Assembly: GCF_042648405.1 (NCBI RefSeq)
Contig: NZ_JBHRXV010000004.1
Span: forward strand, 372,001 to 436,000
Length of the DNA: 64,000 nucleotides
Source: Sphingoaurantiacus capsulatus
Lineage (GTDB): Bacteria > Pseudomonadota > Alphaproteobacteria > Sphingomonadales > Sphingomonadaceae
Direction of reading: 5' to 3'
Shown here: piece after piece, positions 50,322-59,329 of the stretch
Layout of the letters: every line of letters begins with the position of its first letter
Numbering within the stretch: the stretch's first letter is position 1
The notes under the pieces: model-generated
What the model saw: the letters and a program-made list of their open reading frames with translations, nothing else
Databases searched by the model: none
What the model was told of the DNA's origin: nothing
Program-made: the position numbers and the translations under genes

Positions 50322-51566
50322 ATGTATCGTTTCCTGACTTTGGCGTCGTTGGCCGTGCTCGCGGCCTGCTCGGCGCCGCGCGTCGACACGCCCGCGGTGC
50401 CGGTCCCGCCACCGGCCGTCACGCCTGCCCCGACGCCGGCGCCGCCGGCTCCGATTGAAACCGCGCTGCAGGCGGGCGTCAGCGCCGCGCCGGCGCTCGC
50501 CGGACAACTCGGCTGGGCGCAGAGCGACCCGAAGCCGGCGCTGGAAGCCTTCAAGAAGAGCTGCCGGGCGCTGATGCGTCGCACCGACGCCACCGGGCTG
50601 ACCAAGTCGGGCGACTGGGACGCCGTCTGCGCGACCGCGGCCACGGCAACCGACGCCCGCGCCTTCTTCGAAACCCAGTTCACCCCGGTCAGCATCGGCG
50701 GCGGCACCGGGCTCAACACCGGCTATTTCGAGCCTGAGATTCTCGGGTCGCGCACACCGGGACCGGGCTATGCCGTGCCGGTCTACAAGCGGCCGTCGGA
50801 CCTGATCGAGGTCGACCTCGGCCTGTTCACCGACAGCCTGAAGGGCCGCCGCATTCGCGGGCGGGTCGAGGGCGACGCGATGGTGCCCTATTACGACCGC
50901 GCGGCGATCGAGGACGGGGCGCTATCCGGCAAGGGGCTGGAGATCGGCTATGCGGCCGACACCTATGAACTGTTCTTCCTGCACATCCAGGGTTCGGGCC
51001 GGCTGAAGCTTCCCGACGGCTCGGTGATGCGCATCGGCTATGACGGGCAGAACGGCCGCGAATATGTCGGCATCGGCCAGCGGCTGCGCCAGATGAACGC
51101 ACTCGGGCCGGGCCAGGCGTCGATGGACGGCATCATCAACTGGATGAAGGCCAATCCCGAGGGCGGGCGCACGCTGATGCGCGAGAACAAGAGCTACATC
51201 TTCTTCAAGATCCTGACCGGCGACGGCCCGCTGGGCGCGCTCAACATGGCGCTGACGCCGGAATATTCGGTCGCCGCCGACCCGAAGTTCGTGCCGCTGG
51301 GCGCACCGCTCTGGCTCGACAGCTCGATCCCCGAGCCGAAGGCGCCGACGGGCTATACGATGACGCCGTTCCGCCGGCTGATGATCGCGCAGGACACCGG
51401 CGGCGCGATCAAGGGCGCCAACCGGCTCGACCTGTTCTGGGGGCCGGGCGACCGCGCCCGCAAGGTGGCGGGTGGCCTGTCCTCGCAGGGACGCACCGTG
51501 CTGCTCCTTCCGAAGGCCGTCGCCGACCGGCTGCTCGCCGGTGCCGCCGCGACGCCTCGGCGCTGA
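50322..51566 (+). CDS. mltA: Membrane-bound lytic transglycosylase A
   Basis: Outer-membrane lipoprotein of 414 aa cleaving peptidoglycan to 1,6-anhydro products. Lipobox LAACSA, a Pro-rich linker (VPVPPPAVTPAPTPAPP), then MltA domain with TGYFEPEILGSRT, PYYDRAAIEDGAL, FFLHIQGSGRL and a 3D domain with the catalytic aspartates (AQDTGGAIKGANRLDLFWGPGD). GGAGGG SD directly before the ATG. Confidence 0.96.
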   Translation: MYRFLTLASLAVLAACSAPRVDTPAVPVPPPAVTPAPTPAPPAPIETALQAGVSAAPALAGQLGWAQSDPKPALEAFKKSCRALMRRTDATGLTKSGDWDAVCATAATATDARAFFETQFTPVSIGGGTGLNTGYFEPEILGSRTPGPGYAVPVYKRPSDLIEVDLGLFTDSLKGRRIRGRVEGDAMVPYYDRAAIEDGALSGKGLEIGYAADTYELFFLHIQGSGRLKLPDGSVMRIGYDGQNGREYVGIGQRLRQMNALGPGQASMDGIINWMKANPEGGRTLMRENKSYIFFKILTGDGPLGALNMALTPEYSVAADPKFVPLGAPLWLDSSIPEPKAPTGYTMTPFRRLMIAQDTGGAIKGANRLDLFWGPGDRARKVAGGLSSQGRTVLLLPKAVADRLLAGAAATPRR

Positions 51567-52068
51567 CGAGGAGGCGGCCTGGTCGCGCGTCGCCGCGACC
51601 ATCCGCCCCCTCACCGGCCGGCCGCGTGTGAAAGCGCAGCCGGCGCCGCGCGTTGCCGAAATCCGTGAGACGCCACCCGAACCGCCGCGTGTGTCGCGGC
51701 AGGCGCTGGCGAAGCCGGTCGACGCCTCGACGCTCGACGGCGGCTGGGACCGGCGGCTGCGCGGCGGCAAGCTCGCCCCCGACCGCAGCATCGACCTCCA
51801 CGGCTACAGCCGCGACCAGGCTTATGCGGTGCTGAGCCGCGCCATCGAGGATGCGGCGCTGTCCGGCCATCGCGCGCTGCTGGTGGTCACCGGCAAGGGT
51901 GCGAAGGGCGACGAGGGCGGCGACCGGCCGCGCGGGGTGATCCGTGCGAACCTGCCGCACTGGCTGGAGACGCCGGCGCTCCGCCCCTATGTCGCCGCCC
52001 TTCGCCCGGCGCATCCGCGCCATGGTGGCAGCGGCGCCTTCTACATCATCCTGCGCCGCGCCCGCTGA
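51541..52068 (+). CDS. Smr-domain protein
   Basis: About 175 aa with an N-terminal basic, Pro-rich part and a C-terminal Smr domain: SIDLHGYSRDQAY (DLHG motif), TGKGAKGDEGGDRPRGVIRANLPHWL and the terminal GGSGAFYIILRR. Smr domains bind or nick nucleic acids (ribosome-collision or branched-DNA substrates in other bacteria). GTG at 51541 overlaps mltA by 26 bp; the exact start is uncertain. Third gene of the Tim44-like - mltA - smr group. Confidence 0.88.
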   Translation: MPPRRLGADEEAAWSRVAATIRPLTGRPRVKAQPAPRVAEIRETPPEPPRVSRQALAKPVDASTLDGGWDRRLRGGKLAPDRSIDLHGYSRDQAYAVLSRAIEDAALSGHRALLVVTGKGAKGDEGGDRPRGVIRANLPHWLETPALRPYVAALRPAHPRHGGSGAFYIILRRAR

Positions 52069-52126
52069 AAGGGACCGCGCGGGCGGTTGCCGCGTTAGGT
52101 CGTCATATTCCCGAGGGAGATTTCCG

Positions 52127-52432
52127 ATGATCCGCGCCACCTGCCTCACCGCCGCTGCACTGCTCGCCGCCGCCTGCACCCCGACCGAGGGCAGCTCCGG
52201 GCAGGCGCCTGCCGGCCAACCGGCGGGCTGGACCTGCGACGCCGCAAAGGCGCAGTTCGCCGTCGGCCAGAGCTACAGCGACAGCCTCGCCGAACAGGCA
52301 CGCGAGGCGGCTGGCGCCAAGATGGTGCGCAAACTGATACCGGGTCAGGTCGTCACGATGGAGTTCAACGGCGGTCGCCTCAACCTCGACACCGACGCCG
52401 CCGGCAAGGTCAGTTCCGCGCGCTGCGGCTAA
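52127..52432 (+). CDS. I78-family peptidase inhibitor lipoprotein
   Basis: 101-aa lipoprotein (lipobox LLAAACTP) with an I78 inhibitor domain: AQFAVGQSYSDSLAEQAREA, GAKMVRKLIPGQVVTMEFNGGRLNLDTDAAG ending SSARCG. I78 proteins inhibit serine proteases in fungi and are widespread small periplasmic proteins in bacteria, so the inhibitory role here is inferred. SD GAGGGAG. Its stop overlaps the convergent astB stop. Confidence 0.85.
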   Translation: MIRATCLTAAALLAAACTPTEGSSGQAPAGQPAGWTCDAAKAQFAVGQSYSDSLAEQAREAAGAKMVRKLIPGQVVTMEFNGGRLNLDTDAAGKVSSARCG

Positions 52433-53715
52433 AGATCGACGTTCAGGTGCCGGAGCAGCGCCGCCCGCGCGGCGCGCGCTTCGGCCCATAGCGACGGATT
52501 GCCGAGGTCGTCGGCGCCAATGGCTTCGGGCCAGTGCGTCTCGACGATCCGGTGCAGCGCCTCCCATTTGCCCTCGTCGAGCAGGAAGCGCTGGTCGATC
52601 GCGGCGCGCGCGGCTTCATCGACCGCCACGCGCAGCCGCAGGCAGGCCGGGCCGCCGCCGTTGCGCATCGACTCCCGCACGTCGAGGAAATGCAGCGCGC
52701 GGATCGGGCCGTTGCCGGCGACCAGTTCCTGCAGCCAGCCGTGGACGCTCGCCGTCTCGCGCGCTTCCTCGGGCAGCACCAGCGCCATGCCGCCCTGCGG
52801 CAGGGTCACCAGCTGCGAGTTGAACAGGTAGGAGGCGATGGCGTCCTGCAGGCTGACGACGCTCGCCGGCACCTCGATGATCGTCGCCTGCGGCAGGTGC
52901 CGGGCAATGAACTCGAACAGCGCTGCCTTGTCCTCAAACGCCTGCTCATGCGCGAACAGCACATTCTCGTTGGCGACGGCGACAACGTCGTTGTGGAAGG
53001 CGCCGGCCTGGATGGCGGCATCGCTCTGGCGGGCGAAGAAGCTGCGGTCGGGATCGAGGCCGTTCAGCCGCGCCACCGCCTGACTTGCACGGATATTCTG
53101 CCGGGCCGGAAAGCCGCCGCGCTGGTCCTCGCCGTAGACGAAAATCTCGATGCCCGGCGCGCCGTGATGCGCGGCCATGCGCATGTAGTTGGCGGCGCCC
53201 TCGTCGCCGAGACGCGGCGGAACGGCGGCGTGGATAGCGAAATGGCGGTCGTCGCCGAAGATCAGCCGCAGGCTGCGCTCGGTCGATTCCGCCTCCAAGG
53301 TCCGGTGAAGCATCGACGACAGGTTGGCGACGGTCAGGTGGCAGCGGCCATCGCGGGTATCGGGCGCGGGCGAGACGGTCGCCGCGTTCGCCGTCCACAT
53401 CGCCGAGGCGGACGACGCATTGCGCAGCAGCACCGGATCGGCCGCCCACACCGCCGCCAGCACCGCCTCGTCGCCACCCGCGAATCCCAGCTTGCGCAAC
53501 CAGCCAGCGCTGGGCCGGTCATGCGGCGGCAGGAAGCCCTGGCGGAGCCCGAGGTCCATCAGCGCGCGCATCTTGCCGAGTCCCTGCAATGCCGCCGCGC
53601 GCGGGCGGGAAACGCCGCCGGCGTTCTTGTGGCTGGCGACATTGCCGAGGCTCAGGCCGCCATAATTATGCGTGGGGCCGATCAGCCCGTCAAAGTTGAT
53701 CTCGACGAAGGTCAT
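52429..53715 (-). CDS. astB: N-succinylarginine dihydrolase
   Basis: Second step of the arginine succinyltransferase pathway: succinylarginine to succinylornithine, ammonia and CO2. 428 aa, pentein fold. Opens FVEINFDGLIGPTHNYGGLSLGN; AGAFHNDVVAVANE carries the catalytic His and NGGGPACLRLR the catalytic Cys. Strong AAAGGAGGA SD. A palindromic repeat separates it from astD upstream on the same strand. Confidence 0.96.
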   Translation of the reverse strand: MTFVEINFDGLIGPTHNYGGLSLGNVASHKNAGGVSRPRAAALQGLGKMRALMDLGLRQGFLPPHDRPSAGWLRKLGFAGGDEAVLAAVWAADPVLLRNASSASAMWTANAATVSPAPDTRDGRCHLTVANLSSMLHRTLEAESTERSLRLIFGDDRHFAIHAAVPPRLGDEGAANYMRMAAHHGAPGIEIFVYGEDQRGGFPARQNIRASQAVARLNGLDPDRSFFARQSDAAIQAGAFHNDVVAVANENVLFAHEQAFEDKAALFEFIARHLPQATIIEVPASVVSLQDAIASYLFNSQLVTLPQGGMALVLPEEARETASVHGWLQELVAGNGPIRALHFLDVRESMRNGGGPACLRLRVAVDEAARAAIDQRFLLDEGKWEALHRIVETHWPEAIGADDLGNPSLWAEARAARAALLRHLNVDL

Positions 53716-53735
53716 GCGGCCGATCCTCCTTTGTT

Positions 53736-53804
53736 CGTCATCCCGGCGAAAGCCGGGATCCAGACCGGCGGTTCGACTGGATACCGGCTTTCGCCGGTAT
53801 GACG
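53736..53804. repeat. Inverted repeat, CGTCATCCC-type palindromic element
   Basis: Left arm CGTCATCCCGGCGAAAGCC... (53736-53763) and right arm ...CGCCGGTATGACG (53777-53804) pair with few mismatches. Located between astD and astB, so it lies inside the presumed ast transcript. Same family as 19750-19824. Confidence 0.85.
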
Positions 53805-53815
53805 GATTGGGAGGA

Positions 53816-55249
53816 TCATGCCGGGTCCGATCGTAGCCCCGTCGCGATGCTTCCCGCCGGCGCGTCGGCTTCAAGGCTCGCCACCGGCCAGGCGCAATAG
53901 TCGGCGGCGTAATAGGCGCTGGGGCGGTGGTTGCCGGAGAGACCGATGCCGCCGAACGGCGCATTGGAGGCAGCGCCGTTGGTCGGGCGGTTCCAGTTGA
54001 CGACGCCGGCGCGGCTCGCCGCCCACAAACGGTCGTAGAGCGCCTGATCGCCGCCGATCAGCCCGGCGGACAGGCCGAAACGCGTGTCATTGGCTTCGGC
54101 CAGCGCCGCCTCGAAATCGGGGACGCGGATCACCTGCAGCACCGGGCCGAACAGCTCGCTGTCGGGCCGCTCCAGCGAGGTGGTGGCGTCGATCAGCGCG
54201 GGGGTGAGGAACGGCTTGCCCTCGACCAGCCGCTTCAGCGGCCGGATGGCGTGACCGCCGCTTGCGACCAGCTTGTCGACGCCGGCGATGAGGCGGTCGG
54301 CCGCGGCATTGTCGATCACCGGGCCCATGAACGGCTGCGGATCGTCGAACGGGGCGCCGACGATCAGTCGGTCGATCAGCTCGACGACATGCGCGATCAT
54401 CTCGACCGCCTTGCTGTCCTGCAGGATCAGCCGCCGCGCGCAGGTGCAGCGCTGACCCGCCGACAGATAGCCCGACTGGACGATCAGTGCCGCCGTCGCC
54501 GCGAGATCGGCCTCCGCCACGTCCCAGACGATCAGCGGATTGTTGCCGCCCATCTCCAGCGCGAGGATCTTGTGCGGCGTGTCGGCGAACTGGCGGTGGA
54601 GCGCGGCGCCGGTGGTGGCGCTGCCGGTGAACAGCAACCCGTCGATGCCGTCATGGCCGGCCAGCGCGCGACCAGTATCGCCGGCGCCCTGAACGACATT
54701 GAGCAGCCCCTCCGGCAAGCCCGCCGCGCGCCAGCAATCGGCCATGAAGGCGGCGACCGCCGGGGTGAGTTCGGAGGGCTTCAGCACGATGGCGTTGCCG
54801 GCGAGCAGCGCAGGTACGATGTGGCCGTTGGGCAGGTGTGCGGGGAAATTATACGGCCCGAGGACCGAGAGGACGCCGTGCGGCTTGTGGCGCAGCACCT
54901 GCCGGATGCCGGCGACCTCTCCGCTCCGCTCCCCTGTGCGCTCGGCATGCGCGGTGATCGAGATGTCGACCTTGGCGACGACGCTCGCCACCTCGGTCTT
55001 GGTTTCCCACAGCGGCTTGCCGGTCTCGCGCGCGATCAGCGCCGCGAAATCGTCGGCGGCGCCGCGCACCACCTCCTGAAAGCGGCGCAGCACCGCGATG
55101 CGCGCGTCGAGCGGCGTCGCCGCCCAGGCCGGAAAGGCCGCCCGCGCCGCAGCGACGGCGGCATCGACCGCGGCGGCATCGGCCACCGGGCCGCGCCAGA
55201 TCTCGTCGCCGGTGCAGGGGTCGAAGGAGAGAAGTTCAGGCTGGGGCAT
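53816..55249 (-). CDS. astD: Succinylglutamate-semialdehyde dehydrogenase
   Basis: Fourth ast step: oxidises N-succinylglutamate 5-semialdehyde with NAD. 477 aa aldehyde dehydrogenase: GPYNFPAHLPNGHIVPALLAGN, LFTGSATTG, LEMGGNNPLIV (catalytic Glu) and SAGQRCTCARRL (catalytic Cys). ATG at 55249 overlaps the astA end by 14 bp; an upstream start inside astA is possible but unlikely. Part of the astA-astD-astB unit. Confidence 0.95.
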   Translation of the reverse strand: MPQPELLSFDPCTGDEIWRGPVADAAAVDAAVAAARAAFPAWAATPLDARIAVLRRFQEVVRGAADDFAALIARETGKPLWETKTEVASVVAKVDISITAHAERTGERSGEVAGIRQVLRHKPHGVLSVLGPYNFPAHLPNGHIVPALLAGNAIVLKPSELTPAVAAFMADCWRAAGLPEGLLNVVQGAGDTGRALAGHDGIDGLLFTGSATTGAALHRQFADTPHKILALEMGGNNPLIVWDVAEADLAATAALIVQSGYLSAGQRCTCARRLILQDSKAVEMIAHVVELIDRLIVGAPFDDPQPFMGPVIDNAAADRLIAGVDKLVASGGHAIRPLKRLVEGKPFLTPALIDATTSLERPDSELFGPVLQVIRVPDFEAALAEANDTRFGLSAGLIGGDQALYDRLWAASRAGVVNWNRPTNGAASNAPFGGIGLSGNHRPSAYYAADYCAWPVASLEADAPAGSIATGLRSDPA

Positions 55250-56255
55250 GACGCACCAAGTCTCCGATCTGAAGGCCGTGAAGCCGGGCATCGTCGGCGG
55301 GAAGGACGAGGCCGTCGGCGCACCAGTCGCTATGCCCCATCCACGCGCGGAAGTCGCCGAGCCGGCCCGTCGCCAGCAAGGCCGGCAGCAGGCCGCCGGC
55401 GCTCTCGGTCAACTCGCCGACCGCCGCCGATCGGCTGTCGCGCACCGTGCGGACATTCTCGACGCGGCTGCACATCGTCGGGCCGCCGTCGAAGATGTCG
55501 ACATAGCCGTCGAACGCGAAGCCTTCCGCCTCCAGCAGCTTCTTGGCCGGGATGCCGCTTGGGTGCGGATGGCCGATCACCTCGCGCGCGCTGTCGGGCA
55601 GCATCGACACATAGATCGGGTGCTTGGGCATCAGGTCGGCGATGAACTGGTTGCCGTGGAGGCTGTTGAAATGATCGGCCTCCTGGAAGGGCATGCCGAA
55701 GAACTTGGCGCCGAGCCCGTCCCAGAAGGGCGAGCCGCCCTCCGCCGTGATGAAGCCGCGCAGCTCGGCCAGGACGCGCTCGCCGAAGCGCTCGCGATGC
55801 TGAGCCATGAACAGATAGCGCGAGCGCGCCAGCAGCCGCCCGAGGCCGGCGACCCGCAGCTCGGGGTGGAGGAACAGCCCGCCGACCTCCGACGCGCCGT
55901 CATAGTCGTTGACCAGATAGAGCGTCTGCATCGCGAAGGTGCGCTTCAGCTCGCGCGAACTCTGCGTCACCATCCCGAGCTTGTAGCTGTAGAAGGGCCA
56001 TTCGACGCCGACGCGGCTGAACAGGCAGGCGGTGCCGCCGATCCGCCCGGTCTCCGCCTCTTCGAGGAACAGCATGTAGAGCTCGTTGTCCGGCGTCTCG
56101 ACTGCTTTGGCGTAGGAGTCGCTCGACCAGGCCAGCCGCTTCGCCAGCGCGTCGCGGTTGGGCGGCAGGTTGGTGAATCCGCCGCCGGTCATCTTCGCGA
56201 GATCGAGCAGCGCATCGAGATCGTCCTCGCGCGCCGGGCGGACAAACCAGCTCAT
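55236..56255 (-). CDS. astA: Arginine N-succinyltransferase
   Basis: First ast step: succinyl-CoA plus arginine. 339 aa, single-subunit type: VRPAREDDLDALLDLAKMTGGGFTNLP in family blocks, SRVGVEWPFYSYKLG, GLFLHPELRVAGLGRLLARSRYLFMA and HPSGIPAKKLLEAEGFAFDGYVDIFDGGP. Start ATG at 56255 is at the expected family N-terminus; SD is weak. Preceded by an M20 hydrolase gene and a palindromic element. Confidence 0.95.
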   Translation of the reverse strand: MSWFVRPAREDDLDALLDLAKMTGGGFTNLPPNRDALAKRLAWSSDSYAKAVETPDNELYMLFLEEAETGRIGGTACLFSRVGVEWPFYSYKLGMVTQSSRELKRTFAMQTLYLVNDYDGASEVGGLFLHPELRVAGLGRLLARSRYLFMAQHRERFGERVLAELRGFITAEGGSPFWDGLGAKFFGMPFQEADHFNSLHGNQFIADLMPKHPIYVSMLPDSAREVIGHPHPSGIPAKKLLEAEGFAFDGYVDIFDGGPTMCSRVENVRTVRDSRSAAVGELTESAGGLLPALLATGRLGDFRAWMGHSDWCADGLVLPADDARLHGLQIGDLVRHAPA

Positions 56256-56287
56256 CGCCCACGCCCGTCGCAGACAAGTGTAACGCA

Positions 56288-56396
56288 ATCCGCCCCGGAA
56301 CGGGGAGGGGGACCGCCGCAGGCGGTGGAGGGGTGACTGGCGCAAATACCCCTCCACCCTGCTGCGCAGGGTCCCCCTCCCCGTCCCGGGGCGGAT
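56288..56396. repeat. 109-bp inverted repeat between M20 hydrolase and astA
   Basis: Left arm ATCCGCCCCGGAACGGGGAG... and right arm ...CTCCCCGTCCCGGGGCGGAT pair over long stretches, with GGGTCCCCCTCC-type inner arms. It fills most of the gap between the M20 gene and astA. Resembles dispersed palindromic elements of sphingomonads; different from the CGTCATCCC type. Confidence 0.82.
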
Positions 56397-56418
56397 GACA
56401 GCGTGGGCGAGGCGATCA

Positions 56419-57633
56419 TCATGACGGCAGGCGGCCCTGCGCGAGGCGCATCAGCACCAGCGCCGAGAGCTTGGCGCGCTCGACGAGGCTGTCGGCGAGC
56501 ATGAATTCGTCGGCCGAATGGATGGCGCCGCCGCGCACGCCGAGCGTGTCGACGACGGGCAGGCCGTGCGCTGCGAGATTGTTGCCATCGCAGACGCCGC
56601 CGGTGTCGCGCCAGCCGATCGGCAGGCCGAGATCCGCGCCGGCTTCCTTCACCAGCTCGAACAAGCGAAGCTGGTTGGGGTCCATCGGCTTCGGTAGCCG
56701 CGCGAAGCTGCCGTGCAGCTCGATCGACACCTCGTGAAGCGACTTCACGCCGTGCAGCGCCGCGGCGAGCGCCTCGTCGAACGCGCGCTGGTCGGCGAGC
56801 GTCGCGGGGCGGACGTTGAAGCGCAGCACCGCGAGGTCGGGAACGATGTTGTTGGGCCCGCCGCCCTCGATCTTCGCGGGGTTCACCGACAGGCCGTCGC
56901 GGGCAAGCACCGCCAGCCGCATCGCGAGATCGGACGCGGCGACGATGGCGTTGCGCCCCTTCTCGGGCTCGCGCCCGGCATGGGCTGCGCGGCCGTGGAT
57001 CACCGCCGAGAAATTACCGCTGCCCTTGCGCGCGCCGGCCAGCGTGCCGTCAGGCAACGCCGGCTCATAGGTCAGCCCGACCTCGCAGCGCTGCGCAGCT
57101 TCCGAGAGCAGCGCGCCGCTGCCCAGCGACGACACCTCCTCGTCGCTGTTGATCACCACTTCCCAGCCGAGGTGCTTCGCGAAGGGCGACGCCTCGAAGG
57201 CTTCAAGCGCGGTCAGCATCACCACGATGCCGCCCTTCATGTCGGCGGCGCCCGGCGCGTTGAGCGTGCGCTCGTCGATCCAGCGGCCGGCCTGGAACGG
57301 GTGATCGACGGCGAACACCGTATCCATGTGGCCGGTAAGCAGCACGCGCGTCATGGCGTTGCCGTGGCGCTGGACGTGAAGGTTGCGGCCATGCGCGAGC
57401 GGCTGCGGCTTGCCCGCGGCGTCGACCGCTTCAACCAGCGTCGGCTCGCGCAACGCCACCTCGCCGAGGGGCGCGAAAGCGGCCGACAGCTCGTCGGCCA
57501 TGCGCGCGAGGCCGTCCATGTTGCGGCTGCCCGAGTTGATCGCCGCCCACGCCTCGACGCGCGCCAGCATGGCGTCGTGGCGCGCATCGAGCGTTTCGAG
57601 CACGGCAGCTTCCGACGGTGACAATCCCGGCAT
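56419..57633 (-). CDS. M20-family metallohydrolase next to ast genes
   Basis: 404-aa zinc hydrolase (carboxypeptidase G2 / succinyl-diaminopimelate desuccinylase-like). Zinc and catalytic motifs: LLTGHMDTVF (HxD), GAADMKGGIVVM, INSDEEVSS (EE), GRAAHAGREPEKGRNA and a terminal IHSADE. Family members cleave acyl-amino acids or peptides. Its place directly upstream of astA suggests the ast pathway, perhaps as a succinylglutamate desuccinylase replacing the unrelated AstE; this is a hypothesis only. No signal peptide. Confidence 0.85.
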   Translation of the reverse strand: MPGLSPSEAAVLETLDARHDAMLARVEAWAAINSGSRNMDGLARMADELSAAFAPLGEVALREPTLVEAVDAAGKPQPLAHGRNLHVQRHGNAMTRVLLTGHMDTVFAVDHPFQAGRWIDERTLNAPGAADMKGGIVVMLTALEAFEASPFAKHLGWEVVINSDEEVSSLGSGALLSEAAQRCEVGLTYEPALPDGTLAGARKGSGNFSAVIHGRAAHAGREPEKGRNAIVAASDLAMRLAVLARDGLSVNPAKIEGGGPNNIVPDLAVLRFNVRPATLADQRAFDEALAAALHGVKSLHEVSIELHGSFARLPKPMDPNQLRLFELVKEAGADLGLPIGWRDTGGVCDGNNLAAHGLPVVDTLGVRGGAIHSADEFMLADSLVERAKLSALVLMRLAQGRLPS

Positions 57634-57656
57634 GGAGCTCTTCTAGCAGCCGATCC

Positions 57657-59297
57657 CTAGCGCGTCAGCCGTCGTCCGGGCGCGATCTCGTCGGGGTCGG
57701 TCTTGAGATGGATGACCGCTGGGGTGCCCGCCGCACGCGCCGCCGCGAAGGCCTCGGCGAAATCCTCGGTGCGCTCGACGGTGGCGCCGAACGCGCCGAA
57801 GCTCCGGCCGAACGCCGCGAAGTCGGGGTTGGTCAGCGCGGTGCCCGACTGGCGGCCGGGGAAGTCGCGCGCCTGATGCATGCGGATGGTACCGTACTGC
57901 GCATTGTCGACGACGAGGATGATGACGTTGGCGCCGTAGCGCGCCGCCGTCGCCAGCTCCTGCGCCGACATCAGGAAGTCGCCGTCGCCGGCCACCGTGA
58001 TGACCTCGCGCGCCGGGTACATGATCTTGGCGGCGATGCCGGCGGGCACGCCATAGCCCATCGCGCCCGAGGTCGGCGCGAGCTGGGTGCCGAAACGGCG
58101 GTGCTGGTGGAAACGGTGCAGCCAGCTCGCGAAATTGCCGGCGCCGTTGGTGAAGATCGCGTCCTGCCCGACGACCGAGCCGACATGCGCGATCACCTCG
58201 GCCATGTTGACGCCGGCCTGGACGGTGGTCGGGGTGACCCACGCCTCATAGTCGGCACGCGCTTCCTCGGCCCAGTCGGCCCAGCGCTCGCCGTCGATCA
58301 TGAAGCCGAGTTCGGCGAAGGCCGCCGCCGCCAGCCTCACCGACGACTGGATGGCGAGCACCGGCTGCGCGACGGTGCCGAGCGTATCGCCGTCGACATG
58401 GATATGGACGAGCTTCTGCGCCGGGGTCGGCGTCGCCGGCAGCGTGTAGCCCTGGCTCGCCACTTCGCCCAACCGCGTGCCGAGCGCGATGATCAGGTCG
58501 GCCGACTTCACGCGCTCGACGAGCTTGGGGTTGGAGCCGAGGCCGAGCTCGCCGGCATATTTGGGATGCGCGTTGTCGAAGCGGTCCTTGCGACGCCAGC
58601 TGGTGACGACGGGGATGCGCGCGTCCTCGGCGAAATGCGCGATGTTGGCGACTGATTCCTCCGACCAGCCGGGGCCGCCGATCCACAGGATCGGGCGCTC
58701 GGCATCCGCGAGCAGATTCGCCAGCTTGGCGATGCTCGACGCGTCGGGTGACGGCTCGGCGGGAACGATCGGCGCGGTGAGCGCGGGCGGCGCTTCGTCG
58801 GCGAGCAGGTCTTCGGGCAGCACGATCACCACCGGGCCGGGGCGACCCGAGACGGCGGTGGCATAGGCGCTGGCCACCAGCTCGGCGGCGCGGTCAGCGC
58901 GGTCGATGACGACAACGCGCTTCGCGACCGAGCCGAACATCAGCCGGTAGTCGATTTCCTGAAACGCCTCCCGCTGCAGCATGTCGGTGCCGACCTGCCC
59001 GACGAACAGCAGCATCGGCGTCGAATCCTGCCGCGCGGTATGCACGCCGATCGCGGCATGGGTGGCGCCGGGGCCGCGCGTCACCAGCGCGACGCCAGCC
59101 TTGCCGGTCAGCTTGCCGTACGCTTCCGCCATATTGGCGCCGCCCGCCTCGTGCCGGCAGGTGACGAGCTGCAGCTTGTCCTGCACGTCGAAAAGCGCGT
59201 CGAGGACGCCGAGATAGCTTTCGCCCGGCACCGCGAAGGCATGGGTGATCCCTTGCGCGACGAGCGTGTCGACGATGGTTTTGGAGACGGAGTTCAT
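57657..59297 (-). CDS. Thiamine pyrophosphate enzyme, acetolactate synthase-like
   Basis: 546-aa three-domain TPP enzyme. N-terminal AFAVPGESYLGVLDAL and RHEAGGANMAEAYG (catalytic Glu), TRGPGATHAAIG, central TPP_M domain, and C-terminal GDGDFLMSAQELATAARYG with magnesium-binding residues plus VVDNAQYGTIRMHQ. No regulatory ilvN subunit is adjacent, so it could be a catabolic or decarboxylating relative rather than the biosynthetic acetolactate synthase. ATG at 59297 preferred on family N-terminus. Confidence 0.9.
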   Translation of the reverse strand: MNSVSKTIVDTLVAQGITHAFAVPGESYLGVLDALFDVQDKLQLVTCRHEAGGANMAEAYGKLTGKAGVALVTRGPGATHAAIGVHTARQDSTPMLLFVGQVGTDMLQREAFQEIDYRLMFGSVAKRVVVIDRADRAAELVASAYATAVSGRPGPVVIVLPEDLLADEAPPALTAPIVPAEPSPDASSIAKLANLLADAERPILWIGGPGWSEESVANIAHFAEDARIPVVTSWRRKDRFDNAHPKYAGELGLGSNPKLVERVKSADLIIALGTRLGEVASQGYTLPATPTPAQKLVHIHVDGDTLGTVAQPVLAIQSSVRLAAAAFAELGFMIDGERWADWAEEARADYEAWVTPTTVQAGVNMAEVIAHVGSVVGQDAIFTNGAGNFASWLHRFHQHRRFGTQLAPTSGAMGYGVPAGIAAKIMYPAREVITVAGDGDFLMSAQELATAARYGANVIILVVDNAQYGTIRMHQARDFPGRQSGTALTNPDFAAFGRSFGAFGATVERTEDFAEAFAAARAAGTPAVIHLKTDPDEIAPGRRLTR

Positions 59298-59329
59298 GCG
59301 TCGCTTCGTGGCAGCGGCGCGGTTTCGGG

